The notes under the pieces are model-generated. The model was not told the DNA's origin. It saw nothing but the letters and a program-made list of their open reading frames with translations, and did not search any database. A stretch of 64,000 bases of DNA, taken from assembly GCF_963576675.1 (NCBI RefSeq), contig NC_088917.1, forward strand, positions 77,486,610 to 77,550,609, read 5' to 3'. Below, one piece after another: positions 22,901-32,994 of this stretch (position 1 is the first letter of the stretch; each line of letters begins with the position of its first letter). The position numbers and the translations under genes were made by a program. The DNA is from Euphorbia lathyris (taxonomy: Eukaryota; Streptophyta; Magnoliopsida; Malpighiales; Euphorbiaceae).

Positions 22901-23838
22901 TCCACCACTTCTTCTCTGAAAAGATCTTGGTAGAACTCAAGGGCAAGGCGCCGAATGTTTTCTTCCTCAAAAATCCACTCACCATTGGTATCCTTGATAG
23001 CATCGATCCTATTCCTCTGCCTCCTGATGATCGTTGAGAGGTGGAAGAACCTGGTATTCCGGTCTCCGTCTTGAATCCAAGACTTCCTTGATTTCTGGAA
23101 CCAAAGAAGCTCTTCCTGTCTAAGGACAGCTTCTAATTCGTTCTGGAGGGATCTAAGATGACCATTCAGGCTGTGGTCAAAGCGAGTCTCCAAACAACGT
23201 TGAACGCCTTCCATCCTTCTCAAAAGCTTGTTTTTCCTCATGATAATATGGCCAAAAACATTTTTATTCCAGCCAACCACATTCCTTCTGAATTCCTCCG
23301 CTGCAAGAATGACATCAGACTGAGGATGCCAATTGTCTTTAACAAAACTCTTAAAATCTGGGTGGGAATCCCAATCTACCAGATACCTAAAAGGTCTACT
23401 ACTTCTCAGCCGGTTCCCTTTGACCATTTTGATGAGGATGGGGCAGTGATCAGAATGACGGAAAGGGAGGTTGAGCACATTGACCTCAGGAAACCTACAA
23501 ATAGCAGCAACATTAGCATAAACCTTATCCAACCGGACAAACACACTATTCCTTTTCCAGGTAAACTTGTGGCCAGCAGCACCCAGGTCCGAAAGGCCGT
23601 AGATATCCATACTATGCTTATGGTTAAGGCACCGGTTAACATAATGATTACCCCCTCCTCTCTGATCACTCAAAAGGGCAATATCATTAACATCCCCGGC
23701 CACCAACCAAGCCTCGGTCATATTTAAACTAATAGAATGAAGAATCTCCCACAGCCTTCTTCGATTAGTCAAAACAGGATCGGCATAAACAAAAGAAACA
23801 AAGAAAGGTTTATTACCAGGGTAACACACCTTACTATT
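19988..23838 (-). mobile_element. 5'-truncated L1-type LINE (LINE-A', minus strand)
   Basis: Nearly identical to 26,390-30,240 in inverted orientation, including the 3' UTR ending CTTCCTACC before an A-rich tail (read on the minus strand). It lacks ORF1 and the first ~95 codons of ORF2. Inserted in the MULE-type element at 19,427-24,277. I could not define its target duplication because the flanks are A/T-rich. Confidence 0.9.
20059..23829 (-). CDS. LINE ORF2: partial endonuclease, reverse transcriptase, RNase H (open, N-terminally truncated)
   Basis: An uninterrupted frame of 1256 codons whose first Met is internal. Residues 1-~120 are the C-terminal part of an APE-type endonuclease, with SDHCPILI near the end. 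The reverse transcriptase covers roughly 300-620, with GIRQGDPMSP and FADDVMLF (the YxDD position reads FADD). A zf-RVT finger follows (~960-1020; CSRCSG...CHALRDCP). The RNase H domain starts near 1110, with NSDGSC, AELW, VDSDN and RVADRLA supplying its four acidic positions. The endonuclease N-terminus (Asn and Glu of the active site) is lost, and two residues differ from the sister copy at conserved spots (AGDVNDI for AGDFNDI; KAPRIDG for KAPGFDG), so autonomous activity is unlikely. No promoter remains. Confidence 0.85.
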   Translation of the reverse strand: MCYPGNKPFFVSFVYADPVLTNRRRLWEILHSISLNMTEAWLVAGDVNDIALLSDQRGGGNHYVNRCLNHKHSMDIYGLSDLGAAGHKFTWKRNSVFVRLDKVYANVAAICRFPEVNVLNLPFRHSDHCPILIKMVKGNRLRSSRPFRYLVDWDSHPDFKSFVKDNWHPQSDVILAAEEFRRNVVGWNKNVFGHIIMRKNKLLRRMEGVQRCLETRFDHSLNGHLRSLQNELEAVLRQEELLWFQKSRKSWIQDGDRNTRFFHLSTIIRRQRNRIDAIKDTNGEWIFEEENIRRLALEFYQDLFREEVVDLESAHSSTSFPRLGEGAIRDAFHPVDLKEIDLAFSSIGSTKAPRIDGIPASFYHKHWDTVKEGIYDFVLGVFGGSKDISLINKTLLVLIPKVEKPSSFLQMRPISLCNVLYKAITKIVANRIRKILPDIISQNQGSFVPGRQMMDNIVIAQEVVHSMKIKKGKKGIVALKLDLEKAYDRLNWSFLLDSLGKAGIPDNWRNLIERCISSPVFQVMINGDMSDEFSPSRGIRQGDPMSPFLFVIAMERLSHMIQEAVSKGTFHPVSINKHCPSITHLFFADDVMLFVEGNEEQIQVVMDILNGFCEASGQKINIQKSRMLCSKNMNNSLCRRLSELSGIPLTHSFGKYLGVPLHSDRVSKASFKDILDKINGLCASWKANSLSLAGRLTLIQSVNYAAPNHIMQACKLPEPILNDLDKINRRFQWGESGTGRKVHLVPWKETCQPKCRGGFGIRQAKDNNKVLLMKLLWRMWQNPSSLWVRLLCGKYRKDRIFGGPKERVVNCSFLWKGISAVFDEFCSGVGLEVGNGRSTSFWYDTWVGDKPLIDVCRTPPPCDIRPWKVADVVDSEGDWIWSKFASFFNLETLLNIRGVKVSNQEEDKDRHCWALTNNGIFSCKSAYEALSSYRADPPVEIWKSIWALKIPYRIRSFLWLGVKDRLLTNADRHRRHLAESGACSRCSGHVETLCHALRDCPKNKKIWEGILPRHTLSSFMAHADADWFSDGANGKLLANMEHSDIFFAIICHQIWKWRNEELFSEKTVLIPDLLGYFLEKLSLITKSFEGEPLVRPVPNKVVQLVGWIKPREGFVKLNSDGSCLSNGRIAAGGVLRDAGGAWLAGFIHNLGTGSSFSAELWSILSGVKLAIRMGVKRLLVDSDNLEAINRISDCQAVGLKNQNLIKAILRLRPAFEVLSFSHIFREQNRVADRLAVAGHGGILGVSTLSVTHPSRG

Positions 23839-24443
23839 TTTATTAATTTGTATAATATATTTTTTATTTTATAATTTATTTATAGATTAATTTAAAACAT
23901 GTCCATATTAGAAATAAATATATACTAACAGTAACAGTTCAGTATAATTTTACCAAACACTAATAATTAAACAATTAATAACAAACAACCAACAGCAACA
24001 ACAAACAGCTTACTACAACAGCTAACATCAACAACAACATTTACTAGCTAACAGTTGAACCAAACAGGCCCTTAATACATCCATATATGAATTGATTTAC
24101 AAAAGGACCTAATACACCCATATATGAAAGATCGAGGGCTCAACGTGTCTAAATGAAAGATCGAGGGCTTAATGCACAGAACAATGAAAGATCAGAGGCT
24201 CAATGTGTCTAAATGAAAGATCGAGGGCTTAATGCACCAAACAATGAAAGATCAGGGGCCTCAGGATGCTTTTTACCTTAATTAAATGGTGGAGCTCTTA
24301 TGATTGGTATATTTTATGATTGAGTGGTTATAGAATTTAACTATTGAAAGTAATAATTTAATAAAATCAAATTTATTTAACAAAATTATGTATCATGCAT
24401 ATTGAGTGGTTGTGTGTATTAACCATTGGAGATGCATATTGAG

Positions 24444-26069
24444 ATGGCTGCCCCCTCCTTCATGGCTGCCCAGGCAAATCTGACCCCGCAGGATGCTCAT
24501 AACAAGACTGCTTTATAGACAGTGCAATCGACACAGACCTGTTTCTCCATATTAAACCCTACCTTGGGTCCTGTGGCAGGGGATTTGAGTATTTTGTACC
24601 CAGGGCCTATTAGGGATCAGGCTTTGTCCCCATGCCCTAATGATGTTCAGAGCCAGCATAACCAGAGTTTTCAAAAAGATAGGGGAAATCCTTCTTGGAG
24701 GGATAAGGTGTTAGGGGTGGTTGAGGAGGAACCCATGATGGAGGAAGACTCTATTGAGGATGATTCTGAAGACTTCTTTTCCGACTCTGATATTGAGGAT
24801 GGAGAGCCTGAAAATCCGCTTTGTCCCAGAATCCGTCTTTCCTCGGAAGACAAACGGGTTATAAGATCTAAATGGAAATTGGCGCTTATTGTCACAGTAC
24901 TAGGGAAAAGAATTGGATTCAATTACTTTGCCCAGAGGATCCAGGCCCAATGGGCAAAGACAGGGAAGGTCACCATCACAGACCTTGAGAATGACTATTA
25001 TGTCATCAAATTTACTAGTGCTAAGGATTATGAGGCTGTTGTTAATGGTGGACCATATATTATCTCCAATCATGTCTTGGCACTGAGACCCTGGGTCCCA
25101 AATTTTGATCCCCATGATTGCTCTGTTAACAGGATCCTGACTTGGGTCAGATTCCCAGGCCTCCCTCTTGAATACTACAGTGAGAGATTCTTGAATAAGA
25201 TAGGTAGCCTTGTTGGGAAGGTTCACCATATTGATAAAACAACCGTTGGGGCTGAAAGGGGCAAGTTTGACAGGGTGTGTATTGATATTGATCTCGCTAA
25301 ACCTCTTCTTTCTCAATTCTGTGTTCAGAATAAAGTCTTTCATATTGAATATGAAGGTTTACACAACATATGCTATGAATGTGGGATGTTTGGCCATACC
25401 TTTGAGGGATGTCCTAGGAAAAGAAAGGTGGTGGATGAGGTGGTTCAACCTATTATAGGTGGAGTTGAGAAGGGTCAGGGGGAGGATAAGAGCTTTGGTC
25501 CTTGGATGCTTGCCAAAAGGACAACAAGGAGGAAGCCACGTGTTAAAGCTAATACTAGTCACTCTCCGGATATCAGTAGTAAGATGACTTCTCTCCAGAT
25601 TGCTCCTGAGATCAAGGTCAAACCTTCGGATACCAAGAAGGTCAGAGAGGCGGGTGTGGATTTAGTTTCTGGCTCCGGGTCAAGATTTGAGGTTCTGCCT
25701 ATGGAGGAAGGACAGAACTCGGATCCTCCTGAGGAGCAGATTGAGTTGAGCAGGCCAGGTCTGGTATCTTCTGAGCCGGGTTCAAATCTGGGTAACTCTA
25801 TTAACCCTCTCTTTGTTGCCAATGTTGAGTCCAAAGGGAGTTCACAGGCCCTTCTCCCTGCAAGGGAAGATTTGAGTATTGAGGTTAGTAATCTGAATCC
25901 TCTTGCTGATGTTCCTATTGGAAAAACTTTAGGAGTGATGAAGTCAAATATAAAGAAACCCAAAGCAAAACCTAAAAAGATCCCTGGTAGGTTGGATTCT
26001 TGGGATAAAAGGGGGCCTTCTGGTTCCTCCTCTAGGCTCTCCGGAGCCCCGAATAAATACCTGATCTAA
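24444..26069 (+). pseudogene. LINE-A ORF1 (gag-like, DUF4283 plus CCHC knuckle), one premature stop
   Basis: RNA-binding ORF1 protein of plant L1-type LINEs, which coats the element RNA. ATG 24444 is six bases inside the target duplication. An in-frame TAG at 24516-24518 cuts the frame after 24 codons, and it is then open for 516 codons. An acidic stretch (MEEDSIEDDSEDFFSDSD) precedes a DUF4283 domain, followed by a zinc knuckle CYECGMFGHTFEGC at ~25,370. The tail is basic (KKPKAKPKKIPG). ORF2 begins 33 bp after the stop. Confidence 0.85.
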
Positions 26070-26102
26070 GGTTTGGGCTTGTGTCAGTTGCTCTCCTTTC
26101 TT

Positions 26103-29100
26103 ATGGACTTCTTTGTTTGGAATGTTAGAGGTGCGGCGAGCAAGGCTACCCACATTCATGTTAATGATCTCATTAAACAGTTTAACCCGTCTTGCTTTGT
26201 TCTTTTGGAAACCAAGGTTAGTGGTCCCAAAGCTGATGAGGTTGTTAAAAAGTTTAAGAACTGGAAGTGTGTTAGATCGGAGGCTACTGGCCGAGCAGGG
26301 GGGATTTGGCTCTTTTGGAAGCCAAGTCAAGTCAATATTGATACAATAAGTATGGACAGTCAATTCATCCATAGTAAGGTATGTTACCCTGGTAATAAAC
26401 CTTTCTTTGTTTCCTTTGTTTATGTCGATCCTGTTTTGACTAATCGAAGAAGGCTGTGGGAGATTCTTCATTCTATTAGTTTAAATATGACAGAGGCTTG
26501 GTTGGTGGCCGGGGATTTTAATGACATTGCCCTTTTGAGTGATCAGAGAGGAGGGGGTAATCATTATGTTAACCGGTGCCTTAACCATAAGCATAGTATG
26601 GATCTCTGTGGTCTTTCGGACTTGGGTGCTGCTGGTCACAAGTTTACCTGGAAAAGGAATAGTGTGTTTGTCCGGTTGAATAAGGTTTATGCTAATGTTG
26701 CTGCTATTTGTAGGTTTCATGAGGTCAATGTGCTCAACCTCCCTTTCCGTCATTCTGACCATTGCCCCATCCTCATTAAAATGGTCAAAGGGAACCGGCT
26801 GAGAAGTAATAGACCTTTTAGGTATCTTGTGGCTTGGGATTCCCACCCAGAGTTTAAGGGTTTTGTTAAAAACAATTGGCATCCTCACTCTGATGTCCTT
26901 CTCGCTGCTGAGGAATTCAGGAGGAATGTGGTTGGCTGGAATAAAAATGTATTTGGCCATATTATCAAGAGAAAAAACAAGCTTTTGAGAAGGATGGAAG
27001 GCGTTCAACGTCGCTTGGAGATTCGCTTTGACCACAGCCTGAATGGTCATCTTAGATCCCTCCAGAACGAGTTGGAGGTTGTCCTTAGACAGGAAGAGCT
27101 TCTTTGGTTCCAGAAATCAAGGAAGTCTTGGATTCAAGACGGGGATCGGAATACCAGGTTTTTCCACCTTTCAACGATCATCAGAAGGCAGCGGAATAGG
27201 ATCGATGCTATCAAGGATACCAATGGTGAGTGGATTTTTGAGGAGGAAAACATTCGGCGCCTTGCCCTTGAGTTCTACCAAGATCTTTTCAGAGAGGAAG
27301 TGGTGGACTTGGAGAGTGCCCACTCTAGTATTTCCTTTCCTCGTTTAGGGGAGGATGCTATTAGAGGTGCTTTCCATCCTGTGGACCTTAAGGAAATTGA
27401 TCTGGCTTTCTCCAGCATTGGTTCCACTAAGGCTCCTGGGTTTGATGGTATTCCTGCTAGCTTCTATCATAAACACTGGGACACTGTGAAAGAGGGCATT
27501 TATAACTTTGTGTTAGGTGTTTTTGGTGGTTCTAACGATATCAGTTTGGTTAATAAAACCCTCCTTGTTCTGATTCCTAAGGTCGAGAAGCCTTCCTCCT
27601 TTCTTCAGATGAAGCCGATCAGTCTTTGTAATGTGTTGTATAAAGCTATTACTAAGATTATGGCTAATAGAATCCGGAAGATCCTTCCTGATATTATCAG
27701 CCAAAACCAAGGGAGCTTTGTTCCTGGAAGACAAATGATGGATAACATTGTTATTGCCCAGGAGGTTGTCCATTCTATGAAGATTAAGAAAGGCAAGAAA
27801 GGGATCGTGGCTCTTAAACTAGACCTGGAGAAAGCCTATGATAGACTGAACTGGAGCTTTCTTCTGGATAGCTTAGGTAAAGCGGGTATCCCGGATAACT
27901 GGAGGAATTTGATAAAGAGGTGCATTTCCTCTCCTGTTTTTCAGGTTATGATCAATGGGGATATGTCTGATGAGTTCTCTCCCTCTAGGGGTATTCGTCA
28001 AGGGGATCCTATGAGCCCCTTCCTGTTTGTGATTGCCATGGAAAGACTATCTCACATGATCCAAGAGGCGGTGAGTAAGGGGACTCTCCACCCTATTTCC
28101 ATCAACAGACACTGCCCATCTATTACCCATCTGTTCTTTGCTGACGACGTAATGCTTTTCGTGGAGGGTAATGAGGAGCAAGTTCAGGTGGCGATGGATA
28201 TCCTTAATGGCTTTTGTGAGGCTTTTGGCCAGAAGATTAACATCCAAAAATCCCGTATGCTTTGTTCTAAGAATATGGACAATAGCTTGTGCAGAAGACT
28301 GAGTGAGCTCTCTGGCATCCCCCTGACTCACTCGTTGGGAAAGTATCTTGGGGTCCCGCTTCACAGTGACAGGGTTTCCAAAGCTTATTTTAAAGACATT
28401 TTGGACAAAACTAACGGTTCGTGTGCTAGCTGGAAAGCTAATTCTCTTTCCCTTGCAGATCGCCTTACTTTAATCCAATCTGTCAATTGTGCTGCTCCGA
28501 ACCATATCATATAGGCCTGTAAGCTTCCTGAACCTGTTCTTAATGACCTTGATAGGGTTAATCGGCGGTTCCCGTGGGGAGAGTCTGGAGCTGGGAGGAA
28601 GGTTCACCTGGTCCCTTGGAAGGAGACCTGTCAGCCTAAATGCAAGGGGGGTCTTGGAATCAGGCAAGCCAAGGACAATAATAAAGTCCTTTTAATGAAG
28701 CTTCTTTGGAGAATGTGGCAAAATCCCTCCTCTCTTTGGGTTCGTCTCCTTTGCGGCAAATATCGAAAGGACAGAATTTTCGGAGGTCCAAAGGAGAGGG
28801 TTGTCAGCTGTTCCTTCCTCTGGAAAGGGCTTAGCGCGGTTTTTGATGAGTTCTGTTCGGGGGTTGGCCTAGAGGTGGGTAATGGTAGATCCACCAGTTT
28901 TTGGTATGATACCTGGGTTGGTGACAAACCTCTGATTGAAGTTTGCAGAGCCCCTCCGCCTAGTGATATCCGTCCCTGGAAGGTTACTGATGTGGTGGAC
29001 TCGGAGGGCGACTGGATCTGGTCTAAGTTCGCCTCTTTCTTCAACCTGGAGTCCCTCCTGAACATTAAGGGAGTGAAGGTTAGCAATCAAGAGGAGGACA

Positions 29101-30203
29101 AGGACAGACATTGCTGGGCCTTAACGAATAATGGCATTTTCTCTTGTAAATGAGCCTATGAAGCTTTTACCCCTTATAGGGCTGAGCCCCCGGTGGAGAT
29201 TTGGAAGTCCATTTGGGCCCTCAAAATCCCTTATCGCATCAGAAGTTTCCTGTGGCTGGGAGTCAAGGACAGGCTGCTTACTAATGCGGATAGACACATA
29301 AGGCATTTGGCTGAGTCTGGAGCCTATAGTAGATGCAGTGGCAATGTGGAAACCTTGTGCCATGCTTTGAGGGATTGCCCTAAGAGTAAGAAGATTTGGG
29401 AGGGGATTCTCCCTCGCCACACCATTCCTTCTTTCATGGCTCATGCTGATGCTGACTGGTTCTCTGATGGAGCCATTGGGAAGTTGTTGGCCAATATGGA
29501 GCACGGTGACATTTTCTTCGCCATTATCTGTCACCAAATTTGGAAATGGAGGAATGAAGAGTTATTTTCTGAGAAGACTGTCCTTATTCCTGATTTACTT
29601 GGTTACTTCTCGAAAAAACTCTTTGTTATTACAAAGAGCTTTGAAGGTGAGCCCATTGTTAGACCGGTCTCGGATAAAGTGGTCCATTTAGTTGGTTGGA
29701 TTAAGCCTAGAGAAGGGTTTGTGAAGTTGAACTCGGATGGCTCTTGCCTTAGCAATGGCAGAATTGCTGCTGGGGGAGTTCTTCGGGATGCTGGTGGCGC
29801 TTGGCTTACTGGGTTTTTCCATAACTTGGGGACGGGCTCTTCCTTTTCTGCGGAGCTCTGGGGTATTCTGTCGGGAGTTAAATTGGCCATTCGCATGGGT
29901 GTTAGAAGGCTTTCGGTGGAATCTGATAATTTGGAGGCGATCAATAGGATTTCTGATTGCCAGGCTGTTGGTCTGAAGAACCAGAATCTTATCAAGGCTA
30001 TTTTGAGGCTTCGTCCTGCCTTTGAGGTTCTTAGCTTCTCCCATATCTTTAGGGAGCGAAACCGCGTGGCGGATCGCTTGGCAGCTGCTGGGCATGGGGG
30101 GATTTTAGGTGTTTCTACCCTTTTTGTTCCTCCCTCCTTTCTGTTACCCATCCTCCTTGAGGATAGGGTTGGGGTCAGCCGTCCTAGACTGATCCCGGGT
30201 TAG
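26103..30203 (+). pseudogene. LINE-A ORF2 (endonuclease, reverse transcriptase, RNase H), two in-frame stops
   Basis: Would encode a ~1366-residue target-primed reverse transcription protein. ATG 26103 starts MDFFVWNVRGAASK, the usual endonuclease opening with the catalytic Asn. ETK carries the catalytic Glu, AGDFNDI and SDHCPILI complete the APE-type endonuclease. The RT has GIRQGDPMSP and FADDVMLF, then a zf-RVT finger and an RNase H (NSDGSC, AELW, ESDN, RVADRLA). TAG at 28512-28514 (CAG in the sister copy) and TGA at 29151-29153 interrupt it; no frameshift is present. ORF2 lies in a different frame from ORF1, a short distance downstream, as usual for these bicistronic elements. Confidence 0.9.
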
Positions 30204-31400
30204 GTTTTTTTGTTTGTTTGTTTTCTTTTCCTTTCCTACAAAAAAAAACCATTGGAGATGCATTAAGAGTCAAGATGGTTTGTGAACTGTATATTTTTTT
30301 TATATAAAATAATGGTTTGTGATGTTTAATAATGGTTTATCACGATTAATAAGCAAGTCGTTGCTTTTATTGTTTGAATTATAAGCCTTAAATAGAATTT
30401 CAATTATTGAAAAATAGGATGTGTCTCTCAGTCCCTCTAGAGAAAGGAAATTTGCCATTGATTCCAGACGATGAACTACGACCTACAAAGCGTGTAAAAA
30501 AAATAGAGTTGACATTAGTGGAGAACAGAAAACTTCATCCTCCTTCAAGGATATTTTGCTCTCTCAAATAGACCCCAATGAGAATGGAAGTCGTGATAAA
30601 GAAGATGATTTTGAAGTTAATGAAGAGGATGTTGCTCTAGAGACTGAGGGTGATCTTCCCACAATTGTTTTCTCAGATAGAGTACACAATCTGTTGGCGC
30701 AGGCTGTGCAAAGGATTGTAGTTGTTCGACTTCTGGGCAAATGGATCGGGTACAAAGTTATGTAAAGTAGACTTATGAAATTATGGAAACCAGCCAGTGA
30801 TATTAAGGCGGCGGACCTTGATAATGGATATTTATCTAGTAAAGCTTGCGTCTGTAGAGCACAATTCTGTGGCAAATGGGACATTACTTGACTGTGCAAT
30901 CATGGAGTCCCTCATTTAATAATATCTCTACGGTAGCTGTGTGGCTTCGATTTCCCGATTTACCAATTCAATACTATAAAAAATGAGTTTTGAAGGAGAT
31001 TGCTAGAACCTTGGGTAAGTTCATCAAGGCTAACTATAACACAACCTATTCGGAGCGTGGAAAATTTGCACGTATGGTAGTGGAGTTGGATCTAACAAAA
31101 CCCATTATATCCCAAATCTCCATCGACAGAAGACTACAACTGATAGAATACGAAGACTCACCATTCATCTGCTACAAGTGCGACCAGTACGGGCAAATCA
31201 GTGGGTCGTGTAAGGAGTCGAAGAGTGAGGATATGGATATCCCTAGGCAACCTGTGATACAGAAAACAAGCGACGTCGGGCCTCAAGCAAACATCAACGT
31301 AGCTCCGGCAACTCTGGGCGACATCCGCGAGTAAACAGACTTACCATCGTCGAACCTTAAGTTAGGTCTATGGATTCACGCAACAAAAAAACGTCAAGCC

Positions 31401-32932
31401 TGTTGAAACACCTTTCCACAAGATTTTGATTTGAAAAAATCATTTAAGTTTAATCCATGATTAAAGAGACAATTAAATTTAAGTGCTTTGATTTAATTGT
31501 ACTAATCCGTTTGTTCAATATTGAGTATAAATATAAATGCAAAAAGAAATAAAGAATAAGACAACATCAAGTCAGCATGAGAACACAAGCTGAGTGAAGG
31601 GCAACTCGGCATAAGAAAAGATAAAGTCATCCTTTGAACAACAGCTGAAGAATGAAGCGGGTCAAGAAGCTAAGTGAAGATTGGAACTCAGCATCAAAGA
31701 AGAGAACTCTGCTTTCATAACAAAGTCTTGCGGAACGAAGCTGACCTAGGAAAGTTGAGTGAAAGAAGACTCAGCAGGAAGTTTGGCAAGCAAACAATGA
31801 CAGGTTCTATCAGAGTGAAGCTGAGTGAGTAGAACTCAGTATGAAAACTGGCCGATAATAAATCATCGGAGTAAAGCTTAGTAATTCACAAGTGTTCCGT
31901 TAGCTAAAAGACAAATCCAACAACTGTCTGCACCAATAATAGAAATCTCAGAATTATGCAAAAGTCAATTTCGAGAAACATGGGACAACTGAATTTAACT
32001 AAAAGACAAACTGTCACAAGAAGACAACATCTGCAGCAAGAAGACAAATCCGACGTCTAAAGAAATCAGAAGACGGGATTGGCCTGACACCTGAAGCTGA
32101 CCAGAAGTTGTCTCCCAAAAGAGCTGTTTTGGACTTAATGGCTAAATCATTTCAAATGATCCACCTCCAGATTTTCGTCTATATAAGGACAATCAAAATC
32201 CTTGGATCATTGCCGAATTACAACAAGAAAAATACAAGAGAGAAAAATACAAGTTCAAAGCACTCAAAAACAAGAAAGATATCTTACACTCATTTTCTAT
32301 TCCTGTGTAAATGCTAGATTGATTGTTTGTAATCATCTAAAGTGTTCTTCATTTGAAAAAGAACAAATTGTATCAATCGTGATATTGAGAGTGTTGTGTT
32401 GAGTGTTTGGTTGTAAACACTCAGTGGTAGAGAAATCTAAGTACTGGGTTGTGGTTCTTAGTAGGAGTTGAGTAGAAGAATAGAGGACGGTACTCTTGCA
32501 TATTCAACTGCCTTGTAAATGGTTTGAGCTCAGTATTGGATTCTAAAAGCCCGGAGGACTCTAGGGACTGGACATAGGTAGAGAGGTCGAACCAGGATAA
32601 GTCGTACTGAGTAATTTCTAACTTTCTCAATATATATATATATATGCATGCATTGTCTGTTGAATTTACTCAGCATATAAATCATTTAAGCAGATACTGA
32701 GTAAATAAGAGTGCTGAGTTGGAAGCTGACCACAGAAAGTGTCAATTCCCAACTCACGGTAAAACAGCCTTAGTCAACATCTTACCAAAGTTGTCTTACA
32801 TTAAGATCGATCGTGCTGACCAAAAGCTGAGTTAACAAACTCATCAAAATTATCAAGTCAGTATAATTAAATTAGCGAAAAAGTTACATTAGTTCCTATC
32901 CCCCCCTTGGAACTAATTACACGGGACCAACA
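31401..32932 (+). repeat. 5' LTR of copia-1
   Basis: 1532 bp, TG...CA. It differs from the 3' LTR by scattered substitutions (about 2% by eye) and lacks an ~18 bp segment present there near 42,820. Contains a TATATAAGG box at 32180-32188. Confidence 0.92.
32146..32188 (+). promoter_or_regulatory. LTR promoter: palindrome and TATA box
   Basis: The palindrome ATCATTT-C-AAATGAT (32146-32160) lies about 20 bp upstream of TATATAAGG (32180-32188). The same arrangement is kept in the 3' LTR at ~42,440-42,481. Spacing fits a transcription start near 32,215. Inferred from sequence only. Confidence 0.55.
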
Positions 32933-32934
32933 AG

Positions 32935-32946
32935 TGGTATCAGAGC
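32935..32946 (+). promoter_or_regulatory. Primer binding site of copia-1
   Basis: TGGTATCAGAGC, complementary to the 3' end of initiator-Met tRNA, two bases after the 5' LTR. Confidence 0.9.
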
Positions 32947-32994
32947 CTAAGCTCACTACTCTAAGATATAAATATCTTGAGCGAATCCCCATAA

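Larger units (their letters stand above)
19427..24277. mobile_element. MULE-type TIR element interrupted by a LINE
   Basis: Ends GGGAAAAAGTATCCTGAGGC (left) and, inverted, GGTAAAAAGCATCCTGAGGC (right) open arms of several hundred bp. Each arm contains tandem 'GATCTTTCAT...ATTAAGCCCTCGATC' units and then the phrase CTGTTTGGTTCAACTGTTAG. Flanks TTAATTAAA at 19418-19426 and 24278-24286 are a perfect 9 bp duplication, as for Mutator-type elements. Without the LINE at 19988-23838 the element is about 1.0 kb and non-coding. Confidence 0.75.
24438..30246 (+). mobile_element. Full-length L1-type LINE (LINE-A) with 17 bp target duplication
   Basis: Flanked by AACCATTGGAGATGCAT at 24421-24437 and 30247-30263, so both ends are defined (~5.8 kb). 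Contains ORF1, ORF2 and a short 3' UTR ending in a run of A. Both ORFs keep their frame throughout and carry three nonsense codons in total (24516, 28512, 29151). That low damage and the perfect duplication suggest a fairly recent insertion. Confidence 0.92.

Noticed and set aside
20113..23727. Many sizeable open frames on the plus strand opposite the minus-strand LINE
   Set aside because: They are antisense shadows of the open ORF2 and mirror those opposite LINE-A at 26.5-30.1 kb; no domains.
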